From Kalmusia sp. IMI 367209 (lineage: Eukaryota > Ascomycota > Dothideomycetes > Pleosporales > Didymosphaeriaceae), in contig JAPEUQ010000003.1 of NCBI GenBank assembly GCA_027946365.1, positions 1,922,001-1,986,000 on the forward strand: a DNA stretch of 64,000 nucleotides, given 5' to 3'. Shown here piece after piece: positions 1 through 10,916 of this stretch (its first letter is position 1; each line of letters opens with the position of its first letter). Both the position numbers and the translations under genes were made by a program. Below the pieces are notes generated by a model. That model searched no databases. It was not told the origin of the DNA and saw nothing but the letters and a program-made list of their open reading frames with translations.

Positions 1-1755
1 GGATTCGCTCGTCCTGCAGCTAGCCTGCCCCAGCCCGCTGGCCACTGACGGCGCGTCCGGGAAGCACAAGAGACGTCGTCGGGCACACGAGCTTCCGTTG
101 CCTCCACCACCGTTCGTTGTCGCCCGCCGTGACAAGTGGTGGCACAGCGCCTACAGCCAGCCAGCCAGCCAGCCAGCCATTCGATTCGGCGCTTTTACAT
201 CGTGTGCGCGTGTGTATGTGTGCCATCTGAGGCTGGTGGGAAGCCCGCCCGTCAGCGTCGCTGTGTGGCCAGCAGAAAATGTTTCCAAACGTCCCCATCG
301 AGGTCAGCAGAGCACGTCTCAGCGCCGTCCCGCGGCACGGCCAGGACCAGGGCCCCGTCCAACGGGCAGTTATCACTATCGATTGGGCGGATAGGCTGAT
401 GGTGCCCGTCTAGCATCACAGGCTGAATGCGGTCTACTTCGAAAGAGCTCGCATCTCGCTGGCTGGCCGCTGTCGTCGAACGAGACACAAGCGTCACTGC
501 CTCGTCGTCGTCGTCGTCGCCGTCGCCAGTGGAGCCCACAAAGCTACGCAACACACACACACATACACACAGCAGCAGCGGCGGCGGCGGCGGCGGCGGG
601 CCCTCCGCGAGGCTCAGCTTCGAAGGGCACACATCGTCTCCCTCCCCCCTCAATGGTCCCCAGCGTCTGGCACGACTCCACTCGGCGTCTGCAGCTGCAA
701 GATAGATACCTTGTGACAGAGAGCCCATGGTCAGTATCGATAGCATCTTTCTGGGCGAGCAGCGCAACGGTGCTAGTGCCCTGTGTCCGCGAGTTGTGAC
801 GCCGGTGTGCACAAAACTGTGCCGGTCTTCATTTCGCGACCCTCCACGACAGCGTGCCAGTGCAGCCCACTGGCAGGCCAGGCGGTTGGCGGCCAATATT
901 AGTGCATCCTGCAGCATAAAATAATGCCGCGCGTCGTGCTGCCCTAAGCTCAGCACCGGCAGGCCCACGAGTCAATCCCCAGTCGCAGAATAATCAGTGC
1001 ATGAGTCCGCGCAGGGATCGCTGCAGCATGCATGCCCTCCACGCTGGTTGGTCCAGGTGGAGTCCGTCGCTGCGCCTTCGCACGCTTCCCGACTCCCCTC
1101 CCACAATTCTAGTTAACCAATTCCGTGCGCCCGTCCGTCTGTGCCTGGTCATCTTTTCTGCTTCAGACCTAATCGCTGTCTCGTCTCTCGCTGATCCATC
1201 CTACTTATCCAAGGCCTTGCCCTTCCACTCGTTGCCTTTTCCTTGTATTCAGGGTTTATCAACCTCTTCGCTAGTCTTTCTCTTCCGCCCGTCATCTTCT
1301 TGATCTTCCCTTTTGGTATACATTTACGCTGTCTATCACGACGGTGGTGAATAGTTGCCAGCCCTTCCTTTGGACCCTCTTCCCATCCCATCGCGCACGA
1401 CCCTATGACATCGCTCGCGACCCAGTACAATACCTATTAGTAGACGGTTTCGCTATATCGATCCGTTGTCCAGTCACTCCCTCGAGAACTTTTTCATAAC
1501 CACACATCTTTTGCTCTTAACGTTCCACTTGTTGCGGGCTGCTATCGCTACCACAACCCTAATAAACCATCCATCAACAACAACACAACCACCACCTTGG
1601 AATCCAAAAAAGAAACGCTAGAACGTGTATATCCACGTTGTACATAACGCCGTTGTAAACTAACCTTGGTAAGTTTTCTTTTGGTGACTGACGTCTGCTG
1701 GAATGCGCGCGCCTAACATTCCAATTGTAGAAGAAGAAACACCAACATATACGCA
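1..1755. promoter_or_regulatory. Long upstream region of the Msn2-like gene, with 5' UTR intron
   Basis: No supportable gene. Low-complexity tracts are present: a CCAG tetranucleotide run near 155-178, a TCG-triplet run near 504-520, a CA run near 549-571 and a CGG run near 577-599. Pyrimidine-rich sequence from about 1150 to 1560 resembles a fungal promoter and 5' UTR. A good intron lies directly upstream of the start codon: donor GTAAGT at 1669, branch-like CCTAAC near 1712 and acceptor TGTAG ending at 1730. It would be a 62-nt 5' UTR intron of the gene starting at 1756. An open frame on the minus strand (252-968) is low complexity and matches nothing I know. Confidence 0.5.
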
Positions 1756-3541
1756 ATGGAGGGCTCATATCCCATGCACCCAGCGCAAGCAATGGGACAG
1801 GCACCATTCTTCTACTACAACCCAGATCCCACCAGCGAGAAGGCACGCCAGCACGGCCACTTCACGCCCCACCCGTCAGGACAGCAACAGCACATGTTCC
1901 ACCCGCATGGCATGGTCTTCCAACGCCCGTCGTCCTCGTCAAGCTCGCCTTCGACTCCGTTCCAGGCATCCTTCTCCCACACCTTGACACCTGTCGCGTC
2001 GCCGCAACCGCTGTACCAGAAGCCAACCATCCTGATCCAGCCGGGACAGTCGCCGTTCCTGAGGCCGCTCGATACCACCTTCGACATGCACTTTTCGCCC
2101 ACCACGCCGCCGCTCTCGTCATGTGGAAGCAGCATCAGCAGCCCACCATCGACTTGCGATGTTTTGCCCACGCCGGTGCAACCCTTCTTCCCGGGCGAGG
2201 GTATCGAGGGCGTGAAGCAAGGCTGCGAAGAGGAGGTCTTTTCCGAGATCCTGGCTGCAGGTGCCGAATGGCGATCTGCCTCACCACCCATGACTCCAGG
2301 TAAGCAAAATGATAATATAACTGTCTTCCAGACGCGTTTGCACGTGTTACGCGTGAAGTAGATGGATGGATGGTTGAGCGCGGGTAAGGCTAACTCATCA
2401 ACAGTTTTCATTCAGCCACCTGCGCATGGACAGGGGTCTTACCTCCTGTCTGCCACATCGTGCCCCTCGCTCTCACCTTCACCGTCGCCGCTACCGCGCG
2501 CGACTTTTGCTGAGGCCGAGAACAACTTCTGCAACCCGCGCGACTTGACCGTCGCAGCATCCTCTGGCCCTTGCCTGCCTACGCTTTTCTCTGGCGACGA
2601 GGAGCACAAGTTCGTGCTGAAGGGTGAGGCTGCCAAGCCCATCGAGCCTGCCCAATCATTTGTCCCCCACGGTCTACCTGCCTGGGAGCCCCTTTTCGAG
2701 CTCGACTCGGAGGACGACTTCGCCAGCTTTGTGGAGTGCCCGTCAACCGACAACGCCCAATACCTCGGCAACAAGCGCCAGCGCACCGACCTGTCCAACT
2801 TCGCGACCCACGAGGAGGATCTTTTCACCGACGACAGCTACCTCGACTCCGAGGACGACCTCCTGAGCGGCCTGCCTCTGACGCCTTGCTCCAACGACAG
2901 CTTCTGCTCCGACGACATGTCTGCAGAGTCGGCGCCCAAGAAGCGTTCCATCAAGAAGTCGACCAAGGGTGAGACGAGCGACACCGAGTCAGCCGAGCAG
3001 GTGCAGACGTCGGGCGACAACACCACCCAGTCTGGTGCCTCAAGCCAGAATGGATCGGGCGCCAATGACAACGCCATCGCCTCGCCCAGCTCTGACGAGA
3101 ACGCTACCCCGCCTCCGCAGCCCACTAGCCGCCGTGGCCGCAAGCAGTCCCTGACCGAGGATCCCCTCCAAGACTTTCGTGTGCCAGCTGTGCAACCGCC
3201 GCTTCCGTCGCCAGGAACATCTCAAGCGCCACTACCGCTCGCTCCACACCCACGAGAAGCCCTTCGAGTGCACCGACTGTGGCAAGAAGTTCTCACGCAG
3301 CGACAACCTCTCGCAGCACCAGCGCACCCACGGAGCCGGCGCCGTCGTCATGGGCGTGATGGATCCTTCCGAGATCCCGCAGACCGTCGGTGCCTACGAC
3401 AGCCAGGACCCGGCCATGCTTGGCCAGATCCTGTACTCGGCGGCTGCCAACATCTCGTCAAGTTCCAGCTCGGATGGCTTCTCGACAGACCTCGACGTTT
3501 CCCCCATCAGCAAGAACCGCAAGCGGAGACGGGACGAGTAG
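1756..3541 (+). CDS. Msn2/Msn4/SebA-like C2H2 zinc-finger stress transcription factor (frame broken by one base)
   Basis: Stress-response activator of the Msn2/4-SebA type, expected to bind AGGGG (STRE) elements. Exons are 1756-2299 and 2405-3541; the 105-nt intron has donor GTAAGC and acceptor ACAG, and joining gives MTPVFIQPP. The N-terminal part is Ser/Pro/Gln-rich with acidic stretches, typical of an activation region. The DNA-binding end has two C2H2 fingers: CxxC of CQLCNRRF with [10 protein letters not shown], then CTDCGKKF with NLSQHQRTH. The conserved lead-in to finger 1 (SLTEDPSKTFVC in the family) is split: the frame reads SLTEDP up to the CCCC run at 3163-3166 and then continues one frame over. 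Removing one C gives 559 aa. As it stands the first frame runs to 3600 without fingers. The tail KNRKRRR is a likely nuclear signal. Family assignment is strong; whether the gene is functional is open. Confidence 0.85.
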
Positions 3542-4818
3542 ACGGAGGCGAAGACGCTTTTCTTTCGGCTTTTGCCTTCTTTCTTTACGAACAGACATGA
3601 CCATCCCCACTCCGTAGCAGGAGTTTTACACCCTTAATGCCAGGTGGCTCGCCCGTCTACATAATGTCGTTACGCGAGGGCGGCTTTTAGACAGGCAGGG
3701 CGGATCTCGGGTTTCTCTCACCTTACCATCACCACCTCCATCTGGATCCGGTTGCAAAAGTCCTTCTCTTGCCCGACCCTCCACCCGAGGGAGGGGTTTT
3801 TCCTGTGTATCCTGTCCAATTTGCCCACACTTGTTTCTTGCATCAGCGTTTGTATTTTTGCTCGCTTTTCGGCACAGGGTGTTTTCTATTTTCCCCCTTC
3901 TTGGGGTGGATGGTTTCGGTTCGGTTCGGTTCGGTTCGGTCGGAAATATCGGTGGGCAACACATATAGACATTTGTGGTGTTTTCTGGTCTCTGCTTGTT
4001 TTTGTTTTTCCCTTGGGGTCTGGGGAGGTAACACACTCGTTGACGAACGCTCATGGCCAAGTTATAATATTCGGCCGGTTTCGCTCAACCCCCGCGGGCT
4101 CTGCTTTTTGAGTTCTTACGCTCGTTGTAATACGGCGCGGTGCCAGTCGGCGGCGGTGGGCTTCTTTTGGAGGGGTCTGCCGTTGTTGCGCACCATGCTA
4201 TTTGGCATTCTGGAAATTGCTCTCTTTTCGATTCGAAATTCATGTAGTTAGATCTACACAATATGCTTTTCCTACCCGTACTGTGTTTTTTTTCGTGGCT
4301 TGTAGGTTTAGAGTGCTGGCACTATGAATCGCATTCGTGCATAATATTGAGGTTGCGTGAGATTGTTCAGTGTGGGGAGTGCGCGACTTAGTTGAGGAAT
4401 AGATAAGCCTACTTACCTTCTTTGTAGACAGGATCTAGGGCCCGTCCTAGTTGCTGCCTCATACCTGTCTGTTGCTTGTCCGTCTAATTCATGACAGCCG
4501 GGCTCTCCGCGCCGGGTCGCGTGGTGCCGTAACGGTAGCTTTATTACAGGTCACCTCTATGTCAGTCTTCCAGTTGCAGCCACCCAACCGTCCATCCGTC
4601 TAACTTTGTAAAATGCATCTAACAGAAAACCACAAGACTTCGTGGCATCCGATGATCAAATGTTTCTGTAAGGGACTTGTGTTTGAAAGAGGTTGCAGCT
4701 TCATAAGAGGACAGCATGAAGCGTCATCTTTTGTGAGGGGCAATTTCTGCAGCACATGGTAGCTCCCCGCCTCCAACCATAGCGGACGCAAGCTCACACC
4801 CCACGCTCGTTTGTCAAT
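3542..4818. other. Intergenic: 3' UTR and upstream region of DPH6
   Basis: No gene is supported. T-rich 3' UTR-like sequence follows the Msn2-like gene. A GGTTC pentanucleotide run (about five copies) lies near 3908-3930. The last ~200 bp before 4819 serve as the DPH6 upstream region. Open frames in 3752-4251 overlap one another and look like chance. Confidence 0.4.
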
Positions 4819-6987
4819 ATGGCCGCTCCTTTACAAGTCATCGCGCTCATCTCGGGCGGCAAGGATTCTCTTTTTTCCATCCTGCACTGCCTAGCAAACG
4901 GCCACCATGTCGTCGCCTTGGCCAACCTCCACCCGTCGCCGCAGCAAGCAGGTGACGATGAAGATATCAACAGCTACATGTACCAGACGGTCGGCGCCTC
5001 CGTGATCCCGCTCTACGAAGAAGCTCTCGGGATTCCCTTGTTCCGCCAAGAAATAACAGGCTCTGCCGTCACGCATTCCAGGGACTACTCGACGCAGGAT
5101 GCCGACGAGACTGAAGATTTGGTCCCGCTGTTGGAAAGGGTGAAGCTTGCTCATCCCGAGGCCAATGCAGTGTCCACGGGTGCCATCCTATCGACGTACC
5201 AACGCACCCGCGTGGAAAATGTGGCGGTGCGCCTGGGCTTGACGCCTCTCTCGTTCCTGTGGCAGTATCCTCTCCTGCCGCCGTATATCCAATCGAGTCT
5301 GCTCACGGATATGCATGCCATGGGTCAAGATGCTAGGATCATCAAGGTGGCATCTGGCGGGCTGGACGAGAGCTTTCTCAATGAGAATGTAGCCGAGCTG
5401 AGAACTGTGGCCAGGATGAAGAAGGCGATTGGACGGTTCAGCGAGAACGGCGACGGGGCGGTACTCGGCGAGGGCGGCGAGTTCGAAACGCTGGCTGTGG
5501 ACGGTCCGTCGCTGCTGTGGAAGAAGAAGATTGTGTTGGAGGGAGAGGTGCTAAGACAGGGTGGAGGTACTGCAGTCTGGAAGGCTGTTGCAAGGGTTGC
5601 GGAGAAGGATTCAGATACCTTGAGCCTCGCGAACCTTCGGAAGCCTCCTACGTTTGATGATGAGTTTCTCTCAGTCCTCAATGCTCCCTTGGATACGGGG
5701 AGGGTTCATCCGATACCCTTAGAGGCGAAGGCATCGGCAGCGACAATCGGACTGCCCGTGAATGGGCACTACAAGCACAAAAACACCATCCTTATCAGCA
5801 ATGTCGTCTCCCACATGGACCCTTCGACTATCACACCTATCAAGTATCAATTCGCCAACGTGCTCTGCCGTCTCAAACACTTCCTCGATTTCTACGGCGC
5901 AACGAAAGATTCAATCACGCACTGCACACTCCTCCTCCGCGACATGAAGGACTTCTCATTGATAAACGGCATCTATTCCAAGTTCTTCGACTTCACCAAT
6001 CCTCCGAGCCGAGTCACAGTTGCCGTCGGGGACGCCCTGGAAGGCCCAACAGATGTCATGCTCTCCGTCATCGCGCACGTCGACTGCGACCGAAACGGGC
6101 TGCACGTACAAAGCCAGTCCTACTGGGCGCCCGCCAACATCGGGCCATACAGCCAGGCAATCTCCATACCGCTCTCCCAGCGAACAGACGACGACGCCAC
6201 CAGGGGCCACGAAGTCCACATCGCAGGGCAGATACCCCTCGACCCAGCCTCCATGACCCTGTACACCAAAGACGGATTCAAAGGCGAGGCTCTCCTTGCG
6301 CTACAGCACCTCTTCCGCATCGGCCGCACGCAGCACGTAACATGGTGGCCCGCGGGCATAGCCATGATCCCCGCGTCTGCAGACGCACAATCCCAAGAAG
6401 AACGTGTCCGCATCGCGCAAGCCACCTGGGCAAGCATACACAACCCCTCGACAGACTCCGCACACGGGACGCCAGACGAAGCGCCGGAACCCGATGCCTG
6501 GGACCGCAAGAACTTCTCCAAAGCCTTCGACGATGCTACCGAGCGCGCTCCGATCCCGGATAGGCGCATCTTCGACCGTACCTCGGGGCCTCATGCACCT
6601 CCCTCAGATCGCAGACCGCCCTGCTTCGTCGCCGAGGTCGATGCGCTCCCGCGATATGCTTCTATCGAGTGGGCTTGCATCGGCCTGGACGTCCAGCACG
6701 TCTGCCCCAGTCACACCCAGCTCGGCAATTATATCCACCGCTTTTCGGTCGGTCCCGATCCGGATGACGATATTGGTTATTTCTCCGTCGAGATCACAGA
6801 CGCGGAGGATGGCAGGGACGTCGTGGAGGAGTACGGGTGTAGATATGGGACGCTGTACGTCTCGCCCCGGCTCAAGAGGAGGGACTGGAATTTGCTGGGC
6901 ATCGCTTGGGTGCCGTGCAAGAGGGTGTGGGGCGCGGATGGGACGGAGGTGGGAGCTGTATTGGTGGGGAGGTGTGGCGCTGAGTGA
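4819..6987 (+). CDS. DPH6: Diphthine--ammonia ligase, with fused RidA/YjgF-like domains
   Basis: Catalyses the last step of diphthamide synthesis on eEF2: ATP-dependent amidation of diphthine with ammonium, in the cytosol. It is a single exon of 722 aa. The N-terminal PP-loop ATPase motif SGGKDS is at residues 12-17, and the family's GEGGEFET motif is near 217-224. Two RidA/YjgF-like modules follow, roughly 320-415 and 425-560, the second with the ANIGPYSQA motif. This arrangement matches yeast Dph6 (YLR143W) and other eukaryotic Dph6 proteins. The start ATG lies 14 bp after an in-frame-free upstream stretch and opens directly on the conserved strand before the PP-loop. No intron or frame problem is visible. 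A second gene of the same pathway (DPH4) is at 40839. Confidence 0.93.
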   Translation: MAAPLQVIALISGGKDSLFSILHCLANGHHVVALANLHPSPQQAGDDEDINSYMYQTVGASVIPLYEEALGIPLFRQEITGSAVTHSRDYSTQDADETEDLVPLLERVKLAHPEANAVSTGAILSTYQRTRVENVAVRLGLTPLSFLWQYPLLPPYIQSSLLTDMHAMGQDARIIKVASGGLDESFLNENVAELRTVARMKKAIGRFSENGDGAVLGEGGEFETLAVDGPSLLWKKKIVLEGEVLRQGGGTAVWKAVARVAEKDSDTLSLANLRKPPTFDDEFLSVLNAPLDTGRVHPIPLEAKASAATIGLPVNGHYKHKNTILISNVVSHMDPSTITPIKYQFANVLCRLKHFLDFYGATKDSITHCTLLLRDMKDFSLINGIYSKFFDFTNPPSRVTVAVGDALEGPTDVMLSVIAHVDCDRNGLHVQSQSYWAPANIGPYSQAISIPLSQRTDDDATRGHEVHIAGQIPLDPASMTLYTKDGFKGEALLALQHLFRIGRTQHVTWWPAGIAMIPASADAQSQEERVRIAQATWASIHNPSTDSAHGTPDEAPEPDAWDRKNFSKAFDDATERAPIPDRRIFDRTSGPHAPPSDRRPPCFVAEVDALPRYASIEWACIGLDVQHVCPSHTQLGNYIHRFSVGPDPDDDIGYFSVEITDAEDGRDVVEEYGCRYGTLYVSPRLKRRDWNLLGIAWVPCKRVWGADGTEVGAVLVGRCGAE

Positions 6988-9326
6988 AGAGGGGAGAGAG
7001 TATTGCGTCAGAGATGTACTCTTACATGTATGGTCTATTCCACTGGTGGCGGGTTTCTCTCGATCGAGAGCGCACAATTGTGGTAGAGGGGGAACTACCC
7101 ACCGGTTTGCTAATCTCTTAGATCTTTCCACCGGATAGACCGAGCATGGGAGTCCTATTAGCGATGTCGAAGAGAAGATCGACGAGGGGGTCTGAGTCCC
7201 CGGTAGGCCAAGTGTGAAATGGGGGAGAGCATGGTTGTCCATAAGCTAGCGATATCTAATTGAACGTATCCATCAAAATGAAAAGAGTAGCGTATCCTCA
7301 AGCTCTGTGACGCCTAGTGCAAAGTCCCATTCCCCGTCCGCGCGAGAATAGTAGTGTACGAGAATCACTTCTACCAGACCCCAAATCCTATCTAGAAAAC
7401 CGCAGCTAAACGAAACCCATGGAAACAAGAAAACATCTCCCATCGACATGGACTTTCTACCCGTACCCTTTACAAAACTAACCCTAGTCTTCGCAGCCAC
7501 CGCAGCATATCCATAACTACCCAGCCCGTCCAACACCCACCACACCACCGCCCCAACCACTCCGACCCCACCCAGATCTCACGCACAAACCAAGCGTTCC
7601 GCCCCGACCATCTTAGCCCCAAACGTCTAAAATATCACCACATTGCGAGACCCAGCTGGTTTGCGTAAGCGCTTTGAAATTCCACGTGCCTCGCTTCTAC
7701 CCAGCACGATAAGTCCCCGACGGACTTCGATGGACCGCGCGCGCGCTGGGCCAGATTACCCTTGCGTCTGTCTGCGCAGCGAATCTGCGTGCGGGATTGA
7801 TTGTGTAGGTGTAGTCGGGTCTGCGGGACGGTCTTGAGATCCCGTCGTGGTTTTCTGACCGTGGGGTGGTCGTGGTTGTGGTGGTGGTGATGGGGCCGGG
7901 TGGTTCTGGAGTTTGTGAGGGTGGTTGGATGTTGAAGGGATGGGTAAGTGGTTTCATGTAGTTGGTGATATAGTGGGGATATAGACGAAATGTTGCTAGC
8001 TGGGGATTTGAGGGTTGGTAAATGTGGAGATGGAGTTGTGGCAGAGTGGTGATCGGACAAGAACTGAGTATGGGAAAGGTACTGGTAGGTCCGACGATAA
8101 GGTTCTGCGTTGAAGGATTCCCATCATGGTGGTCTCCGGTAGCTTGCAATTGCATTTGGATTCAGAGGGCTGAGTTCATCGAAGGCAATATTTATCATAT
8201 GCTGCGATTGCTTATCGCTTCCTTACTCGGTCTTAATTGCGGTTTTCTTTCAAGATCTCGCGCTGTAGAAAAGCATTCATTGTTGATGACCTTTAGTACA
8301 CTACGAGCGTGTGGGTTTCCCGCCTACCATATGTAGTCAAGAAAACAGGGATCCATACGCCCGTCCCCCTTCGGCCTACAAACCCCCACGGACAATCCTA
8401 CTAAGTCCGTGTAGAATCCCATCCACAAAGGAAAATCACTTGAGCTCGTCGCCAAAATACCTTTCCGGTGGCTCCAAGTGCCATCTATAGGCTACCCTTT
8501 CCTCACGTGGCTCCTTCTACTACTCTCATCGAGTTAAAATCCGCCATCGACGCCACCCCCCGGCGACCACCACCCATCTGCATCGGCATACAGCACACCC
8601 TGTGAATACGTGCCCCCCGTCAACAGTCTTCTCGACTGTTTTCTCGGACATCTAAGTACCGACTCCACGAGCCGTGAAGACATCGAGCCACGAACCGCTA
8701 TCGACGTCGCATCGGTGCGCTCAGCCCGCACACACCAACCCGTATTTCCCGTAGTGGTGTGCTTGCTCTTCCTGTAATCTACTGTTTCTCCGGATCCCAG
8801 GTACCGACTTCGCGAGCCGCGAGAAGAAATATGTATACCGGACTATAAGATCGGATTCAACCAAAACGCCATGGCCCCGACATACATCTCTCTCAGTCTT
8901 TCCTGGCGTGAGCTCGAGTCTTGTCCATTTCCACCTCAACTCTAGGTCTCCAGGACGGCCCGTTGAGGCCGATAGTGGCTACTCCTCGATCCCGACGTTC
9001 ATCGAGACGATGCAAAAACATACCTTTCTTGAGATGTCTGGACTTCTGCTTGGGACGTACGCCGCCCAGGATAGCCAATCGGCAACTGGAGGAATAGGAT
9101 GCAAAGCCCGACAAACCTCAGTACAGAAGGCTTCTCCAGATAGGATCGACGGGTGGCCACCGAGGAAAGCCGGTGAGACTGGCTCTCTGGCTGGCTGGCT
9201 GGCTTGCTGATGCTGCATAACATATGTATGGACGCGACCCCGCGTGATGATAAGCCTTCTTATCCAGCATACTCAGCAGAATCTCACCTCCTCTAGAGAC
9301 CAAAGAACATCAAGAATTAGCATAGC
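6988..9326. other. Intergenic, 2.3 kb, no supported gene
   Basis: Several overlapping open frames occur in both strands, but none has splice structure or recognisable motifs. The minus-strand frames at 7635-8155 are His/Thr/Pro-rich because the plus strand is a GGTGGT-type low-complexity tract (about 7870-8060). A GGCT tetranucleotide run occurs near 9182-9208. The final ~120 bp are a plausible promoter for the monooxygenase gene. Confidence 0.4.
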
Positions 9327-10916
9327 ATGGCGGCAACATATGCCTTTCAGCGCCCGGGAGGCCCCAAGCTTGCGCGCAACAACGTATCTCCCTTGCCGTC
9401 TCCCTTGATTATTTCTCCCGCTACACCTCCACCTACGCCTACGGATATATCAGATGATCTTGGCTTTGAGCATCGCGTAGCAGTACGACCGCTCAGAGTC
9501 ATCATAGTAGGCGCTGGAATTGCGGGCTTGACACTCGGCACTGGACTTGCACAAGTGGGCCACGATGTCACAATCTTGGAGCAAGTCAACGAGATCGCGG
9601 AAGTAGGCGCAGGGATACAAATAGCGCCGAATGCGGCACGGATTCTGAGGAGGTTTGGGCTATTGGAAGAGGTGCTGGAATATGCTAATGTTATGGAGAA
9701 GAACTCTTTGCGGTAAATCTCCCCTTCTCATACAAGCCCCTGTACTGAGTGGAAAAACGGAGGGTTGAAAAGGATGAACTAGAGATGCTGACTGGGACTC
9801 CGCAGGAGATACGCAAACGATGAGGAGCTAGGCACTGCGCCTTTCATGCCGGAAGTAGAAGTGAAGTACGGTGCTCCACTGGCGGTTATCCACCGTGGCG
9901 ATCTACAGCGCATACTCATCCGCGCTGCCAAATCATCAGGCTGCTATATCGTCACCTCGCAAAAGGTCATTGAGGCTGATACGGCAAGAGGCGCACATGT
10001 CCAAACTGCGGACGGCACCTGGTATAGCGGCGACGTCGTCTTCGCTGCCGATGGCATCAAGTCGACGCTTCGCGCGCAAATCGCCGCCGCCTACGGCATC
10101 ACCGATAGTGCAATTCCAACAGGCGACGCTGCGTACCGTGTGCTCATCCCACGGGAGACAATACAGCATGACAAAGAGGCGCTCGCGATGCTGGACCAGA
10201 ACGTTGGGATGAGGTATATGGGGCCTGGAGGACACGTCATGGCGTACCCCGTGCGAAATAACACGCTGTACAACATGGTGCTTTTGCATCCGGCGCAAGA
10301 GCACATCTCGCACGAAGCGGGCGAGTCGTGGACCCGCAAGGGGAATAAGGCTGAGATGCTGGACTTCTATAAAGACTGGTCGCCGTTGATTCGTAAACTT
10401 CTCAGCTACGTGCCTGAAGGCGAAGTTCTGGAATGGACTTTGAATTCGCACGCACCATTACCGCGCTGGGTCGAGGGCAATATTGCGCTTGTCGGCGACG
10501 CATGCCACCCCATGCTCCCCTACGTAGCTCAAGGCGCCGCGAACGCGATCGAGGACGCTGGAACGCTGGCGGCAGCTTTAACGTGCACGGACGATGTGCG
10601 GCTTGCGCTGGGGGTGTATGAAGCGGTGAGGAAGGAGAGGGGAGAGAGAATTCAGGCAAGTGCGACGGCGGTGAGAGGGTCGCTGCATTTGGAGGATGGT
10701 CCGGAGCAAGAGAGGAGGGACGAGGCTATTCGGAGGAGTAAGGGGGGGAAAGGTGATAATCCGGATTTGTGGGCAGATCGAAAGTGGCAGGAGTATATGT
10801 GGGGGGTAGATGTGATGAGGGAGACTATCGAAGAATGGGAAGCGTTAGCAGGAAAGGTGAATTTACGGAAAGAGGAGCATGAGAATGTGGAATTTGTGAA
10901 GCTAGAAACTCTTTAG
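9327..10916 (+). CDS. FAD-dependent monooxygenase (salicylate hydroxylase-like, group A)
   Basis: Flavoprotein monooxygenase that would hydroxylate a small aromatic or related substrate using NAD(P)H and O2; the substrate cannot be read from sequence. Exons are 9327-9712 and 9806-10916, with a 93-nt intron (donor GTAAAT, acceptor CGCAG) whose removal joins NSLR to RYANDEE. The product is 498 aa. It has the Rossmann GxGxxG motif VGAGIAG near residues 58-68 with the acidic end of strand 2 (ILEQ), the mid-chain DG motif (FAADGIKS), and the FAD ribityl-binding motif LVGDACHPMLPYVAQG near 355-370. There is no signal peptide or membrane anchor, so it is probably cytosolic. The N-terminal ~55 residues are a Pro/Ser-rich extension before the FAD domain. 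No other biosynthetic gene is adjacent. Confidence 0.88.

Noticed and set aside
252..968. 238-codon minus-strand open frame
   Set aside because: Driven by low-complexity tracts (CGG, TCG and CA runs on the other strand), no recognisable domain, and it lies in the promoter-like region of the Msn2-like gene.
7635..8155. Two overlapping minus-strand frames rich in His, Thr and Pro
   Set aside because: They translate a GGT/GTGG low-complexity tract, overlap each other in different phases, and have no motif or splice support.
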